Positions 8,576 to 17,302 of a stretch of DNA of 64,000 nucleotides are shown here, piece by piece (the first letter of the stretch is position 1; each line of letters starts with the position of its first letter). This DNA is from Microbulbifer sediminum (lineage in GTDB: Bacteria > Pseudomonadota > Gammaproteobacteria > Pseudomonadales > Cellvibrionaceae), in the NCBI RefSeq assembly GCF_021729035.1, contig NZ_JAJSAP010000003.1, positions 186,001 through 250,000 on the forward strand, given 5' to 3'. The position numbers and the translations under genes were made by a program. Below the pieces are notes generated by a model. It searched no databases, was not told the origin of the DNA, and saw nothing but the letters and a program-made list of their open reading frames with translations.

Positions 8576-9742
8576 TCACTCCCGTGACTGCCGGTCCGGG
8601 TTGTCGTCCTGCCGGGGTTCCCCGTCATCGCGGCTGGCGTCACTGGCCGTTTCACGATCCGTATCCAGGCCGGCATCCCGGTCCGCATCTTCATCCACTT
8701 TAAGCCCGTATCGCTTGGAGCGCCAGCGCCACAGTCGCTTGGCCACTTCCTGGCGATCGGCAGTCTTGTCCGCCTCGTCGACAATTTCCTCACCCAGCAG
8801 GGTCTCGAGGATGTCCTCCAGTGTCACCAGCCCCTCGAGACTGCCGTATTCATCCACCACCGCGCTGATCTGGACGCGACGGCGCATCATTTTCTGGAAT
8901 ACCTGATAGATGGTGGCAGTCTCCGGCAACATCAACATGTCACGGCGATAAACCGAAAGTTTTTCATTCCCCCCGTTGCGGGCATAGGCCAGGAGCAGGT
9001 CCTGTTTCAGCACAAAGCCCACGACACAATCCGGGTCCTGCTGCTCGTAAATTGGGATACGCGAGAAACGGCTCTTTTCCACTTCCTCGTAGGATTCCCC
9101 AACGGTGGCGTCCTGGGAAAGGGAAAAAACCACGGTGCGCGGCGTCATCACCTCGCGCACCGAATGGTCGCGCAGGGTGAAGAACAGGTTGCGCAGGATA
9201 CTGGACTCCTGGCGCTCCAGCTGGCCCTCAGCCTCACCCAGCTCCGCCATCACCGCAAACTCCTCTCGGCTGAAACCGGTCAGTGTGGGCCCATGGGAAA
9301 GCCCGCGGGTCAGCCATTCGGACATTTTTACAAACGGATAGAGCACCCATACCAGTCCGCGCAGGGCGTAGGCTGTGGCCGGGGCGAGCTGGCGCCAGTA
9401 AAAGGCGCCCAGTGTTTTCGGGATAATCTCGGAAAATACCAGGATCAGCAGGGTAAGGATGGCCGACGCAATCCCCAGGTACTGGTTGCCGAACACCGCA
9501 GCAGCCTGGGCACCGGCACCGGCAGCACCGGCGGTATGTGCAATGGTGTTCAGGGTCAGGATGGCCGCCAGTGGCGCATTGATATCCTGTTTCAATTCCC
9601 GCAGCACCTTCCCCGAGCGATGCCCCTCACGTTCCATCAGGCTGACATAGGGCGTGGTGACACTGAGAATTACAGATTCGGCGATCGAGCACAGGAAAGA
9701 AAAACCCAACGCGATCAGCACGTAGACGATCAATAAAATCAT
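8576..9742 (-). CDS. CNNM/CorC-type membrane protein with CBS domains (DUF21)
   Basis: A 388-residue CNNM-family protein, associated in other organisms with magnesium or cobalt efflux. Residues 1-170 form the DUF21 membrane domain (MILLIVYVLIALGF, ILTLLILVFSEIIPKTLG with the conserved SEIIPK). A CBS pair follows at about 195-320 (VREVMTPRTVVFSL and ISAVVDEYGSLEGLVTLED). There is no CorC_HlyC C-terminal domain; the tail is instead Asp/Arg-rich and probably disordered. The rhomboid gene ends 6 bases upstream, so the two are likely one transcript. Confidence 0.9.
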   Translation of the reverse strand: MILLIVYVLIALGFSFLCSIAESVILSVTTPYVSLMEREGHRSGKVLRELKQDINAPLAAILTLNTIAHTAGAAGAGAQAAAVFGNQYLGIASAILTLLILVFSEIIPKTLGAFYWRQLAPATAYALRGLVWVLYPFVKMSEWLTRGLSHGPTLTGFSREEFAVMAELGEAEGQLERQESSILRNLFFTLRDHSVREVMTPRTVVFSLSQDATVGESYEEVEKSRFSRIPIYEQQDPDCVVGFVLKQDLLLAYARNGGNEKLSVYRRDMLMLPETATIYQVFQKMMRRRVQISAVVDEYGSLEGLVTLEDILETLLGEEIVDEADKTADRQEVAKRLWRWRSKRYGLKVDEDADRDAGLDTDRETASDASRDDGEPRQDDNPDRQSRE

Positions 9743-9748
9743 TCTGGA

Positions 9749-10678
9749 TCAGGCAGCCCCGTCGTCATTGGTAAAGTGGCGGTCCCCACCGGCAAGGCAA
9801 TAGACTCCTGCCAGCAGCACGCCGCAGGCAAACCCACCCAAATGGGCGGCATTGGCCACGCCGACCCCGACCAGCATGGTCACCAGTCCGGTGGCGCAAA
9901 CTAACAGCCAGCCCACCGCCACTGCAACGATGCCGCGGGGCACGTCCAGCCAGCCGGGATGCCGTCGCTGCAGTACAAACACGCAGCCCACCAGCGCATA
10001 CACAACACCAGACATACCGCCAAACAAGGTTCCCGGCGACGACCAGTACTGAGCCAGGTTCGCCCCGGCCGCACTCACCAGCACTGCGACAAGAAATACC
10101 GGGCTGCCGGCACGCGCTTCCAGGGGCCGGCCGACGATCCAGATTCCAAGCGCATTGAACAGGGCATGGGGCAACGAAAAATGCAGGACGGCCGGTGTCC
10201 ACAAGCGCCAGTATTCGCCACTGGCGAAATGCCAGGCGAGCGTGGATGTGGCGAGGGAAAAGTCGGCGCCGCGATCGGGCATGATGATAAGCTGCCGCGC
10301 CACGCTGCCACTGGCCAGGAACCAGCCGGCGAAACAAAGCAGGATCAGCGCCAGGCTCACCGGCGTGCGATCCAGCGGCCAGCTGGGAAGCCCCGGGGCC
10401 ATTGCCTGGTATTCCCGTTCGTTTTCGCCGGCCCCATCCGCTTCGGTGCCACCGGGCTGCGCGGTGACCTGGACCTGGGACAGGTCGATCTCACCGTTAC
10501 TCCAGCGTTCCAGCAGGGGCTGCATGATTTCCGCGAGGTGCGGGTCCGGAGTGGCCAGGCGCTGGCCGTTGCGCTCTTCACTAATGCGCAACGGCAGGCC
10601 GGAACGCCGGATAAACTGCGCCAGCTCAGTGAGATCCTGTTGCGGGGGAAATTCCCGGACGGTAATCCAGTCGCTCAA
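9749..10678 (-). CDS. Rhomboid-family intramembrane serine protease
   Basis: A 309-residue membrane protease. The catalytic Ser is in GGMSGVVYA (near residue 220) and the catalytic His in ANAAHLGG (near 277), the dyad of rhomboids. The HxxxN-type segment LHFSLPHALFNALG precedes them. An N-terminal cytoplasmic domain of about 100 residues resembles the GlpG N-domain, followed by at least six hydrophobic segments. Substrates are unknown. It is adjacent to the CNNM gene on the same strand. Confidence 0.9.
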   Translation of the reverse strand: MSDWITVREFPPQQDLTELAQFIRRSGLPLRISEERNGQRLATPDPHLAEIMQPLLERWSNGEIDLSQVQVTAQPGGTEADGAGENEREYQAMAPGLPSWPLDRTPVSLALILLCFAGWFLASGSVARQLIIMPDRGADFSLATSTLAWHFASGEYWRLWTPAVLHFSLPHALFNALGIWIVGRPLEARAGSPVFLVAVLVSAAGANLAQYWSSPGTLFGGMSGVVYALVGCVFVLQRRHPGWLDVPRGIVAVAVGWLLVCATGLVTMLVGVGVANAAHLGGFACGVLLAGVYCLAGGDRHFTNDDGAA

Positions 10679-10722
10679 GTTGTGCCTGTGTCTTCCCTAA
10701 AGACCCGCGTGCGAGTAACCGG

Positions 10723-11955
10723 TCAAACCGCCATCGCACGCAGGATAATACGTTTTTTCAGTAGCGGGCTGGCGTCCACCATACTCAATCCGGTATTGCG
10801 CAGCCAGCGCCAGTGCAGGTCCCCCGCACCGAACAGGGACTTGAAGGCACTCATCGCCTTGAGGGTGGCCGCGTTGTCGCCGCGTCGGCGGCGCTGGTAG
10901 CGCGCCAGCACCGAGTTATCAGCGGGTTCCAGGTCACGTTTCAATGCGCGCGCAATTTCCTCGCTCAGTACGCGCACATCCTGCAACCCCAGGTTGGCCC
11001 CCTGTCCCGCCAGCGGATGGATACTATGTGCCGCATCGCCGATCAGCACTGCGCCGGGACCAAAATAGGATTCCGCATGGCGCGCGCGCAGCGGGAATGC
11101 AAAGCGCTCACCGACGGCCTCCACTTCGCCGAGGCGGCTCTCGAACGCCTTTTCCATATTCAGGGCGAAGGCCGCATCATCCAGTTCAATCAGCTCCCGC
11201 GCCAGGGCGTCATCTGCCGACCACACCACTGCGCAGTGATTTTCATCGCCGAGGCCGCTGAGCGGCAGGAAGGCCAGCGGCCCCTCCCTGAGGAAACGCT
11301 GCCAGGCGGTGTGGCGATGGGGCTCGCTGCAGCGGGCCACGCACACCATGGCAGTCTGGTGGTAATTGGTCTCGGTGCACCGGATATGCAACAGGTCGCG
11401 CACCCGCGAGCGCACGCCGTCGGCACCGATCAACAGGCGCGCGTGCAGGGTCTCGGGATTGCGTTCGATACCCTCCACATCCGCAAGTCGGTCCGAACGC
11501 GGCTGCAGATGCCATAGCCCGCAGTCCCGCCACCAGCTTTCCAGGCGAAAGCCGGTAATCAATTCCGCATTGGGGAGTTCCTCGATACGCTGCCGCAGCG
11601 CATTCACAACCACATTGTTTTCGACAATGTGGCCAAGGTTCGGCAGCTGTACGTCGCGGCTATTGAAACACACGGAACCGGTGCCCTCCGCGTCCCATAC
11701 CCGCATCTCGCCGTACGGGCAGGCGCGCTTCCCCATCAGCGCCCACGCCCCCACTTCCTCGAGCAATTCGTGGGATGCCTGTGTCAGGGCCACCACACGG
11801 GGGTCGTAAGTATCCGCTGACACCGATGGCAGTTCCGGGGACGCTTCCAGCACCGCCACCTGCAGCTGCGGGTGACGCACTGCCAGGAGTGCCGCCTGCG
11901 CGAGCCCGACCATACCGGCGCCGACCACCGCAATATCGAGACGTTGTCTGTTCAT
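10723..11955 (-). CDS. ubiI: UbiI/VisC-type FAD-dependent ubiquinone hydroxylase
   Basis: Flavin monooxygenase of aerobic ubiquinone synthesis. N-terminal FAD motif VVGAGMVGLAQA, middle DG-motif LLIGADGVRSRVRD, and C-terminal GDAAHSIHPLAGQGANLG all belong to the UbiH/UbiF/UbiI/COQ6 family. LGHIVENNVVVNALRQR and LAFLPLSG align best with E. coli UbiI (C5 hydroxylation). It sits downstream of ubiH in the ygfB-pepP-ubiH-ubiI order known from E. coli, which supports this over UbiF. A UbiF-like role cannot be excluded from sequence alone. Confidence 0.88.
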   Translation of the reverse strand: MNRQRLDIAVVGAGMVGLAQAALLAVRHPQLQVAVLEASPELPSVSADTYDPRVVALTQASHELLEEVGAWALMGKRACPYGEMRVWDAEGTGSVCFNSRDVQLPNLGHIVENNVVVNALRQRIEELPNAELITGFRLESWWRDCGLWHLQPRSDRLADVEGIERNPETLHARLLIGADGVRSRVRDLLHIRCTETNYHQTAMVCVARCSEPHRHTAWQRFLREGPLAFLPLSGLGDENHCAVVWSADDALARELIELDDAAFALNMEKAFESRLGEVEAVGERFAFPLRARHAESYFGPGAVLIGDAAHSIHPLAGQGANLGLQDVRVLSEEIARALKRDLEPADNSVLARYQRRRRGDNAATLKAMSAFKSLFGAGDLHWRWLRNTGLSMVDASPLLKKRIILRAMAV

Positions 11956-12008
11956 AGGTGCCTTTCCAGCTATTGCCCCACCGGCGCTTGCCGGGTGAGT
12001 GCGCTCAA

Positions 12009-13250
12009 TTAAAGCCCAAATCCGGCCGCCTGGCCGGCAAATTCTGACCGCAGGGGCGGTGCCAGCGCCAGGCCCAGCAACCCGAACTGGCGCACTCCCT
12101 GGGCCAGCAGGCCGGGGGCGGCAAAGAGTGCCGGCACACGATCGCTGAAACCAATGGTCAGCTGCTGGTCCAGCTGCCGAGATCGTGCATATTCCTGTAA
12201 CAAGTCTAGCCGCTCAGATGAATTTTGCGCCAACCCACCCCGGGCGAGCACCTGAGCCAGGCCGTGGCAGTCCCGCAGGGTCAGGTTGAAGCCCTGACCC
12301 GCCACCGGGTGCAGGAAATGGGCGCAGTTGCCCACCAACACCAGGTCACGGCGCCATTGCTCCCGCGCCAGCGACAGGCTCAGTGGGTAACTGCTTACTT
12401 CCCCCGCGCATTCGATCCGCCCGGCCCGCCAACCAAACGCCTGCTGTAATCGCCGCACAAACTCCCCGCTCGCCAGTGATTCGATTTCCGGCGCACGCTC
12501 TTCGGGGCAGGTCCAGACCAGAGCCATGCGATGCCGGCCCTGGCGGCGAGGCAGGGGCAACAGGGCCATGGGACCATCCGGGGTGAACCGCTCGTAAGCC
12601 ACGCCACCGTGATCGCGCTGCAATCCCAGCGTCGTCACCAGGGCGCGCTGGTTGTAGGCAACCCGCTCAGTCTCGATGCCCAGGCTCCGGCACAGCGGCG
12701 AGTCCACCCCGTCCGCCACCACCAGCAGGCCGGCGCGCAATGACTGCCCGGCCTCGTTCTCACCGGCACACCACTGCAATTGCGGACCGTCCGCTGACAT
12801 CTGCAGGTCAGTAACCCGGGCCGGCGCCAGCAGGCGCACGTCCGTCTCTGCCAGGGCAGCGTGCAACACCGGGCCCAGCGCAGCGTTTTCCACCACAGCG
12901 CCCAGCATGCCGTCATAACTCGCTCGCGGCTCGCTGCGCGACCGCAGGGAAACCCCCACCGAGTGGCCCCGGTCGCTGACCTGCACCCGCCCGATGGGGG
13001 CAGCGTATTCCCGCAACTGTGACCAGACCCCAAGCTCGTCGAACAACTGCAGGCTACCCGCGGCCAGTGCGGTGGCGCGGGCATCAAAACTGGGCAACCG
13101 GATACTGGCAGCTGCCCCGGGCAGCGCATGCTGTTCCAGCAGAGCCACGGACAACTGCGGGCAGGATTGTTGCAGCATTAGCGCCAGGCTGACGCCGGCC
13201 ATGCCACCGCCGACAATGGCAACATCAACGAACTCTTGCGGCTGGCTCAC
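12009..13250 (-). CDS. ubiH: 2-octaprenyl-6-methoxyphenol hydroxylase UbiH
   Basis: FAD-dependent hydroxylase of ubiquinone biosynthesis. VAIVGGGMAGVSLAL is the dinucleotide fold, LLVVADGVDSPLCR the DG motif, and VGNCAHFLHPVAGQGFNLTLRD the second FAD motif; NCAHxLHPVAGQGFNL is characteristic of UbiH. I place the start at GTG 13250: GGAGG lies 7 bases before it, and it overlaps the pepP stop by four bases (GTGA), implying translational coupling. An in-frame ATG 27 bases upstream is less likely. Confidence 0.93.
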   Translation of the reverse strand: MSQPQEFVDVAIVGGGMAGVSLALMLQQSCPQLSVALLEQHALPGAAASIRLPSFDARATALAAGSLQLFDELGVWSQLREYAAPIGRVQVSDRGHSVGVSLRSRSEPRASYDGMLGAVVENAALGPVLHAALAETDVRLLAPARVTDLQMSADGPQLQWCAGENEAGQSLRAGLLVVADGVDSPLCRSLGIETERVAYNQRALVTTLGLQRDHGGVAYERFTPDGPMALLPLPRRQGRHRMALVWTCPEERAPEIESLASGEFVRRLQQAFGWRAGRIECAGEVSSYPLSLSLAREQWRRDLVLVGNCAHFLHPVAGQGFNLTLRDCHGLAQVLARGGLAQNSSERLDLLQEYARSRQLDQQLTIGFSDRVPALFAAPGLLAQGVRQFGLLGLALAPPLRSEFAGQAAGFGL

Positions 13251-14578
13251 AGCAACGCCTCCTGTACATCCCCACAACGAATCAGATATTCCACGTCGGC
13301 CACCCCTCTGGGCGCATCCGCCGACAATACCTCGGGCCCATCTTTAAGCAGTGCGACATCGTCCTCGATACGGATACCGATACCACGGAATTTTTCCGGC
13401 ACCTGGTTATCATCGGCGGCGATATAGATACCCGGCTCAACGGTCATCGCCATTCCCGCCTCCAGCAGGCGCCACTGCCCATGCACGCGATAGTCACCCA
13501 CATCATGTACGTCCATTCCCAGCCAGTGGCCCGCACGGTGCATATAAAAACGACGGTAGGCACCGGACTCGATAATCCCGCTCAACTCGCCGTGCAACAA
13601 ACCGAGATCCACCAGGCCCTGCGCGATCACTTCTACGCTGGCCAGGTGCGGGGCATTCCAGTCATTGCCAACCTGAAGCTTGCCAATCGCCGCCTCCTGG
13701 GCTGCCAGCACAATTTCGTACAGCGCTTTCTGTGCGCCGCTGAACCGGCCATTGACCGGATAGGTGCGGGTCACATCCGCGGCGTAACCGCGGTATTCAC
13801 ATCCTGCATCCACAAGTACAAGGTCGCCGTTTTTCAGCGGCGCGCTGTTTTCGCAGTAGTGCATCACCAGTGCGTTGCGGCCCGCAGCCACAATACTCGG
13901 GTAGGCGGGCTCGCGCGCGCCGGCGGCGACAAAACCGTGCAGCAACTCCGCCTCCAGGTGGTGTTCACACAGTCCCGGGCGGCATGCAGCCATGGCCCGC
14001 TTGTGCGCCGCGGCGGTAATTTCTGCCGCACGGCGCATCAGCCGAACCTCCTGGGCACTCTTGTAAAGGCGCAGGTCGTGCAGGTGGCGGTCCAGATCCA
14101 CCAGTTCCGGCGCCCCGTCACTGCCGGGTGCGGCGTCGAGTGTGCGCAGGTATCCATGCAGGCGCCGATCCAGCTGGGGAAAGCGACCCAGGGTGTAATA
14201 AATACGGCTGCGCCCCTCAAGCAGACCGGGCAGGATGTCATCCAGGTCGCCAATCGGAAACGCGTCGCAGAGGCCACACGCCTCCGCCGCCCGCTCCGGG
14301 CCCAGCCGGGGACCGTCCCACAGTTCCTTTTCCGCATCGCGCTCGCGGCAAAACAGGATGGATTCTCCCTGCGCCCTTCCTGGAACCAGCACCAGCAATG
14401 CTTCCGGCTCGCGAAAACCGGTCAGGTAGAGGAAGTCACTGTCCTGCCGGAAAGGGAAATAAGTATCACGCGAACGCAACTGCTCCCGGGCTGCAGGCAC
14501 AATCGCCAGGCCATCCCGATCCAGGGCCGCCACCAGGCGCGCTCGGCGCCGGGCATATTCCGCCTTGCCAATAGCCAT
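13247..14578 (-). CDS. pepP: Xaa-Pro aminopeptidase
   Basis: A pita-bread metallopeptidase that removes N-terminal residues preceding proline. Dimetal ligands are visible: Asp residues in LVDAGCEYRGYAADVTRTYP, His in HRAGHWLGMDVHDVG, Glu in MTVEPGIY and Glu in GIGIRIEDDV. The N-terminal regulatory domain begins EYARRRARLVAALD. The ATG at 14578 shares its A with the ygfB stop codon (TGATG). At 443 residues it matches E. coli PepP. Part of the ygfB-pepP-ubiH-ubiI operon. Confidence 0.96.
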   Translation of the reverse strand: MAIGKAEYARRRARLVAALDRDGLAIVPAAREQLRSRDTYFPFRQDSDFLYLTGFREPEALLVLVPGRAQGESILFCRERDAEKELWDGPRLGPERAAEACGLCDAFPIGDLDDILPGLLEGRSRIYYTLGRFPQLDRRLHGYLRTLDAAPGSDGAPELVDLDRHLHDLRLYKSAQEVRLMRRAAEITAAAHKRAMAACRPGLCEHHLEAELLHGFVAAGAREPAYPSIVAAGRNALVMHYCENSAPLKNGDLVLVDAGCEYRGYAADVTRTYPVNGRFSGAQKALYEIVLAAQEAAIGKLQVGNDWNAPHLASVEVIAQGLVDLGLLHGELSGIIESGAYRRFYMHRAGHWLGMDVHDVGDYRVHGQWRLLEAGMAMTVEPGIYIAADDNQVPEKFRGIGIRIEDDVALLKDGPEVLSADAPRGVADVEYLIRCGDVQEALL

Positions 14579-15159
14579 CAATGTACCGTGGGACCGCCCG
14601 CGCTTCCGTTACCGCCGGGGCGGCTGGCCGCTTGCGCGGCCGCCACCTCGGTGAAGATATTCATCACGGCCACGCGCACATATTCCTCCACCTGCAACAG
14701 CTGGTTTTCGGTTTCCTCCGAGTCATCCAGCTCGGTCTCGTCCACCTGGGCCACGGCACCCAGGTCGCGCAACGCCTCATCGCTGGTTTCCTGCAGCTTG
14801 CCCCTGAACTGGCCGATACCGAAACCGTGCAGGAACCCCTGGCACCAGTGCCCCAGGGTCAGGGTACGTGCCGCGAGGTCCGGGTCATCGGTCAGTAACA
14901 GCTGGAAATCGAAATTACTGTCTTCCAGCTGCGCCTGGCTCTCCCGGGCCAACTCGACAAAAGCACGGCTGAGGTCAGCAGGGACCGCCTCCAGGTCGAG
15001 CTGCTCCGCCAGCTCGGACTGCCAGCGCTTTTTGTCCGGGCGTGCGCCCGCCGACAAAATACCGCAGACAAACCCGTGCAGCTCGCTGGGATCGGCCCGG
15101 CCACCGGCAGCCATGATGGCGTTGGCGAGGGAATGAAAATCGGTAGCGGGTCTTGTCAT
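14578..15159 (-). CDS. ygfB: UPF0149 (YgfB/YecA) family protein
   Basis: A 193-residue, mostly helical acidic protein of the UPF0149 family. SLANAIMAAGGRADPSELHG and LGHWCQGFLHGFGIG are the conserved blocks. In Pseudomonas, YgfB is linked to control of peptidoglycan-recycling/beta-lactam responses; its role here is not shown. I chose ATG 15159 to match family length; an upstream in-frame ATG would add 40 residues of unlikely sequence. First gene of the pepP-ubiH-ubiI operon, divergent from the zapA unit across 278 bases in which I see no confident promoter. Confidence 0.9.
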   Translation of the reverse strand: MTRPATDFHSLANAIMAAGGRADPSELHGFVCGILSAGARPDKKRWQSELAEQLDLEAVPADLSRAFVELARESQAQLEDSNFDFQLLLTDDPDLAARTLTLGHWCQGFLHGFGIGQFRGKLQETSDEALRDLGAVAQVDETELDDSEETENQLLQVEEYVRVAVMNIFTEVAAAQAASRPGGNGSAGGPTVH

Positions 15160-15437
15160 ATCGACGGCTCGGTACATTATTGATTTACAGTTTTGCTGAT
15201 TATCGGCGACAACAGCGGATCCGGTGCCCGAAGTGCTCAGAGTTTGCGCACTTCGTCGCTTTATGCCGCAAGTGTGCATACTTCACGGCCAGCAGTGGCA
15301 GGCAGGATGTAAATTTGTGATTGCCTGCTCGGGCGGGATAATTGACCCACCATGACACCGGCAATATAGTAGCGGAATCCCGCGCGGTCTGTCGTGGTGG
15401 GAGTCTATTCAGGGCGCACGCCTGTAACGCAGGACTT

Positions 15438-15641
15438 ATGGACAGAATTGAAGCGTTAGAAAGCACGGTGGACTCGCTGATCGCCCGCTGCCAACAGCTG
15501 GCCGAGCAAAATCGCGAGCTGCGTCAGCTGGAAGCTGAATGGCAACGCGAGCGCCAGCGCCTGGTAAAGAATAATGAAGCCGCCCGCTCCCGGGTGGAAG
15601 CCATGATCAACCGCCTCAAGGGGCTAGCACAAGAATCCTAA
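15438..15641 (+). CDS. Small coiled-coil protein upstream of zapA (TIGR02449-like)
   Basis: A 67-residue protein that is almost one coiled coil: MDRIEALESTVDSLIARC, then a Glu/Gln/Arg-rich heptad pattern to the C-terminus NRLKGLAQES. AGGA stands five bases before ATG 15438. Its stop overlaps the zapA start (TAATG), so the two are translationally coupled. Proteins of this kind precede zapA in many gammaproteobacteria and look like a ZapB-type partner, but a division role is inference. Confidence 0.8.
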   Translation: MDRIEALESTVDSLIARCQQLAEQNRELRQLEAEWQRERQRLVKNNEAARSRVEAMINRLKGLAQES

Positions 15642-15961
15642 TGGGTGATTCAGCAGCAACGCAGGAAACGGTAACGGTAACCATCCTCGACAAGGAGTAC
15701 CGCGTTGCCTGCACAGAAGACGAGAGCGCAGAACTGCAGGCGTCCGCGCGCCTGTTGAACGAGCGCATGTCGCGTATTCGCGCCAGCGGCTCTGTGATCG
15801 GTCTCGAACGCATCGCCGTGATGGCCGCACTGAATATCGCCCACGAACTGATCCAGGCCAAGGCGGACCTGACCCGTGTCCCCCTGGAGCAGGAGATGCT
15901 CGACCGCCTGCAGGATAAGGTCCAGTCCGCGCTCAGCAAGATCGATACCCGGGACTCCTGA
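15641..15961 (+). CDS. zapA: Cell division protein ZapA
   Basis: A 106-residue FtsZ-ring stabilising protein. VTVTILDKEYRVACTEDE is the N-terminal FtsZ-binding head, RIAVMAALNIAHELIQAK the start of the coiled-coil tail. The ATG overlaps the stop of the preceding coiled-coil gene. 6S RNA and fau follow directly, the standard gammaproteobacterial order. Confidence 0.94.
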   Translation: MGDSAATQETVTVTILDKEYRVACTEDESAELQASARLLNERMSRIRASGSVIGLERIAVMAALNIAHELIQAKADLTRVPLEQEMLDRLQDKVQSALSKIDTRDS

Positions 15962-16008
15962 GCGACCTTGACTTTTGCCGCCGCAACCATCTGTCGCGCG
16001 ACACGCAC

Positions 16009-16038
16009 TTAGCCTTTTCACCCCGCCATTGTTATAAT
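16009..16038 (+). promoter_or_regulatory. Promoter of 6S RNA
   Basis: A perfect -10 box TATAAT at 16033-16038 lies six bases before the inferred 5' end of 6S RNA. The best -35 candidate, TTAGCC at 16009-16014, is weak (3/6, 18-base spacer). Confidence 0.6.
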
Positions 16039-16043
16039 TCCCT

Positions 16044-16222
16044 TACCCTGGAGTGTTGGCCAGTTGACTATGTCCTCGAGCCGATAATCTGACCCGGGTG
16101 GTTGCCAGAGGGTGTTGTTGAGCAAGTCCGCCACGCAGCGGAAAGCCTGATACATCCCGGGAACCGCCACCTTGAACTTTACGGTTCAAGGCTACGTCAT
16201 CAGCCGCACTTTGGGGCTCTTA
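16044..16222 (+). ncRNA. ssrS: 6S RNA
   Basis: Located between zapA and fau, the conserved ssrS position. The ends close by a 10-bp helix, CCCTGGAGTG at 16046-16055 with CACTTTGGGG at 16207-16216 (three G-U pairs). The internal stretch CCACCTTGAACTTTACGGTT with the small hairpin CTTGAAC (16171-16177)/GTTCAAG (16184-16190), and the CTCGAGCCGATA segment, match remembered E. coli/Pseudomonas 6S sequence. 6S RNA binds sigma-70 RNA polymerase in stationary phase and imitates an open promoter. Exact ends are estimates to within several bases. Confidence 0.92.
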
Positions 16223-16247
16223 ATTTCCCTCCCGGTCGCGAGTAACG

Positions 16248-16826
16248 ATGAGCGAAAGCAAAGCGGAATTGCGCCGCAGGATGCGCAGGGCCCGTCGTGG
16301 CCTGTCTACCTACCGCCAGCGGCTCGCAGCACGTACCGCACTAATCCGTTTGAGCCGCACCCCCGAGTTCCGCGTTGCCACGCGCGTGGGGATTTATTGG
16401 CCGATGGACGGCGAACTGGACCTGCTGGGACTGCCCCGCCGTTTTCCCGACAAGCGATTTTACCTGCCGCGACTACCGGCAGAGCCACGCCCGCACCTGC
16501 GCTTCTGCCGCTGGCGCGGGACGCGATTGACCTACCGCAACCGCTACGGCATTCCCGAACCCGTGCGGGGGGACAGCCACGCCCCCATGCACCTGGACCT
16601 CGTGCTGGTACCACTGGTGGCATTCGACCCCAGTGGCGCGCGACTGGGTATGGGGGCAGGCTTCTATGACCGAACGTTCGCCTTCAAGCGAAAGCTGGCC
16701 GGGGCCGGGCCGAAGATGATTGGCGCGGCGCACCAGCTGCAGTGCGTCGACCAGCTTCCCACCGACAGCTGGGACATCCCGCTGGATGCGGTGATCACCG
16801 ACCGGCAGCTGTACCGCTGTCACTGA
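16248..16826 (+). CDS. fau: 5-formyltetrahydrofolate cyclo-ligase
   Basis: Converts 5-formyl-THF to 5,10-methenyl-THF with ATP; also called YgfA. The N-terminal KAELRRRMRRARRGL helix, VGIYWPMDGELD and the nucleotide-site block RLGMGAGFYDRTF are family signatures, and 192 residues is normal. The ATG follows 6S RNA by about 25 bases, so the gene is probably read from the 6S transcript, as in E. coli. An intrinsic terminator follows at 16844-16877. Confidence 0.93.
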   Translation: MSESKAELRRRMRRARRGLSTYRQRLAARTALIRLSRTPEFRVATRVGIYWPMDGELDLLGLPRRFPDKRFYLPRLPAEPRPHLRFCRWRGTRLTYRNRYGIPEPVRGDSHAPMHLDLVLVPLVAFDPSGARLGMGAGFYDRTFAFKRKLAGAGPKMIGAAHQLQCVDQLPTDSWDIPLDAVITDRQLYRCH

Positions 16827-16843
16827 CCCGACCGCCATCAACG

Positions 16844-16877
16844 AAAAAGGCCGGACGCTTTCGCGTCCGGCCTTTTT
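16844..16877. terminator. Intrinsic terminator downstream of fau
   Basis: A 14-bp inverted repeat, AAAAAGGCCGGACG at 16844-16857 and CGTCCGGCCTTTTT at 16864-16877, with a six-base loop. U-tracts exist on both strands, so it can also stop the convergent small gene at 16910. Confidence 0.9.
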
Positions 16878-16909
16878 CGTGTTTTGCGTGCGGGCAGAAA
16901 GGAGCGAGC

Positions 16910-17053
16910 TCAGCGCGTTACCACTCCTTGCTGCAATGCCGCCGGCGGCTCCGGCTCCTCTTCCGAGGCAAACACCTCGGTAAGGCCGGTGCTGCTCAGC
17001 AACACGCCCGCAACAAAGACAACCACTGCGATTGTCAGTGCATCGGGTTTCAT
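16910..17053 (-). CDS. Small single-pass membrane protein, 47 residues
   Basis: Read from the minus strand: an ATG at 17053, TGA at 16910-16912. The product starts MKPDALTIAVVVFVAGVLLS, a clear membrane segment, then an acidic/proline stretch EEEPEPPA. AGGA lies about nine bases before the ATG, and the downstream terminator at 16844-16877 would serve it. No family is recognised. The 249 bases between it and ilvA are AT-rich compared with the surroundings and may hold its promoter, though I see no convincing boxes. Confidence 0.65.
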   Translation of the reverse strand: MKPDALTIAVVVFVAGVLLSSTGLTEVFASEEEPEPPAALQQGVVTR

Positions 17054-17302
17054 GGGGACCATCCTGTACGTTCGACTGTTCTTGTTATGAGCACTTCACC
17101 CCGCGTTAGACTCAGTTCAACGCAGAAGTTCCACGGGTGAGAAGATACTTTAATAGCGGACAAATAGTAACCGATTGCCGTACAAATTTTGAGATAAATG
17201 TCCCATTTTTAACCTTTCGTGATGGACAACGGCACATTTCTGGCCTATCGCAGTGCCAAACCACCCTGTCTCGACTGACATAACGGCCTGACCTGTCGCG
17301 AT

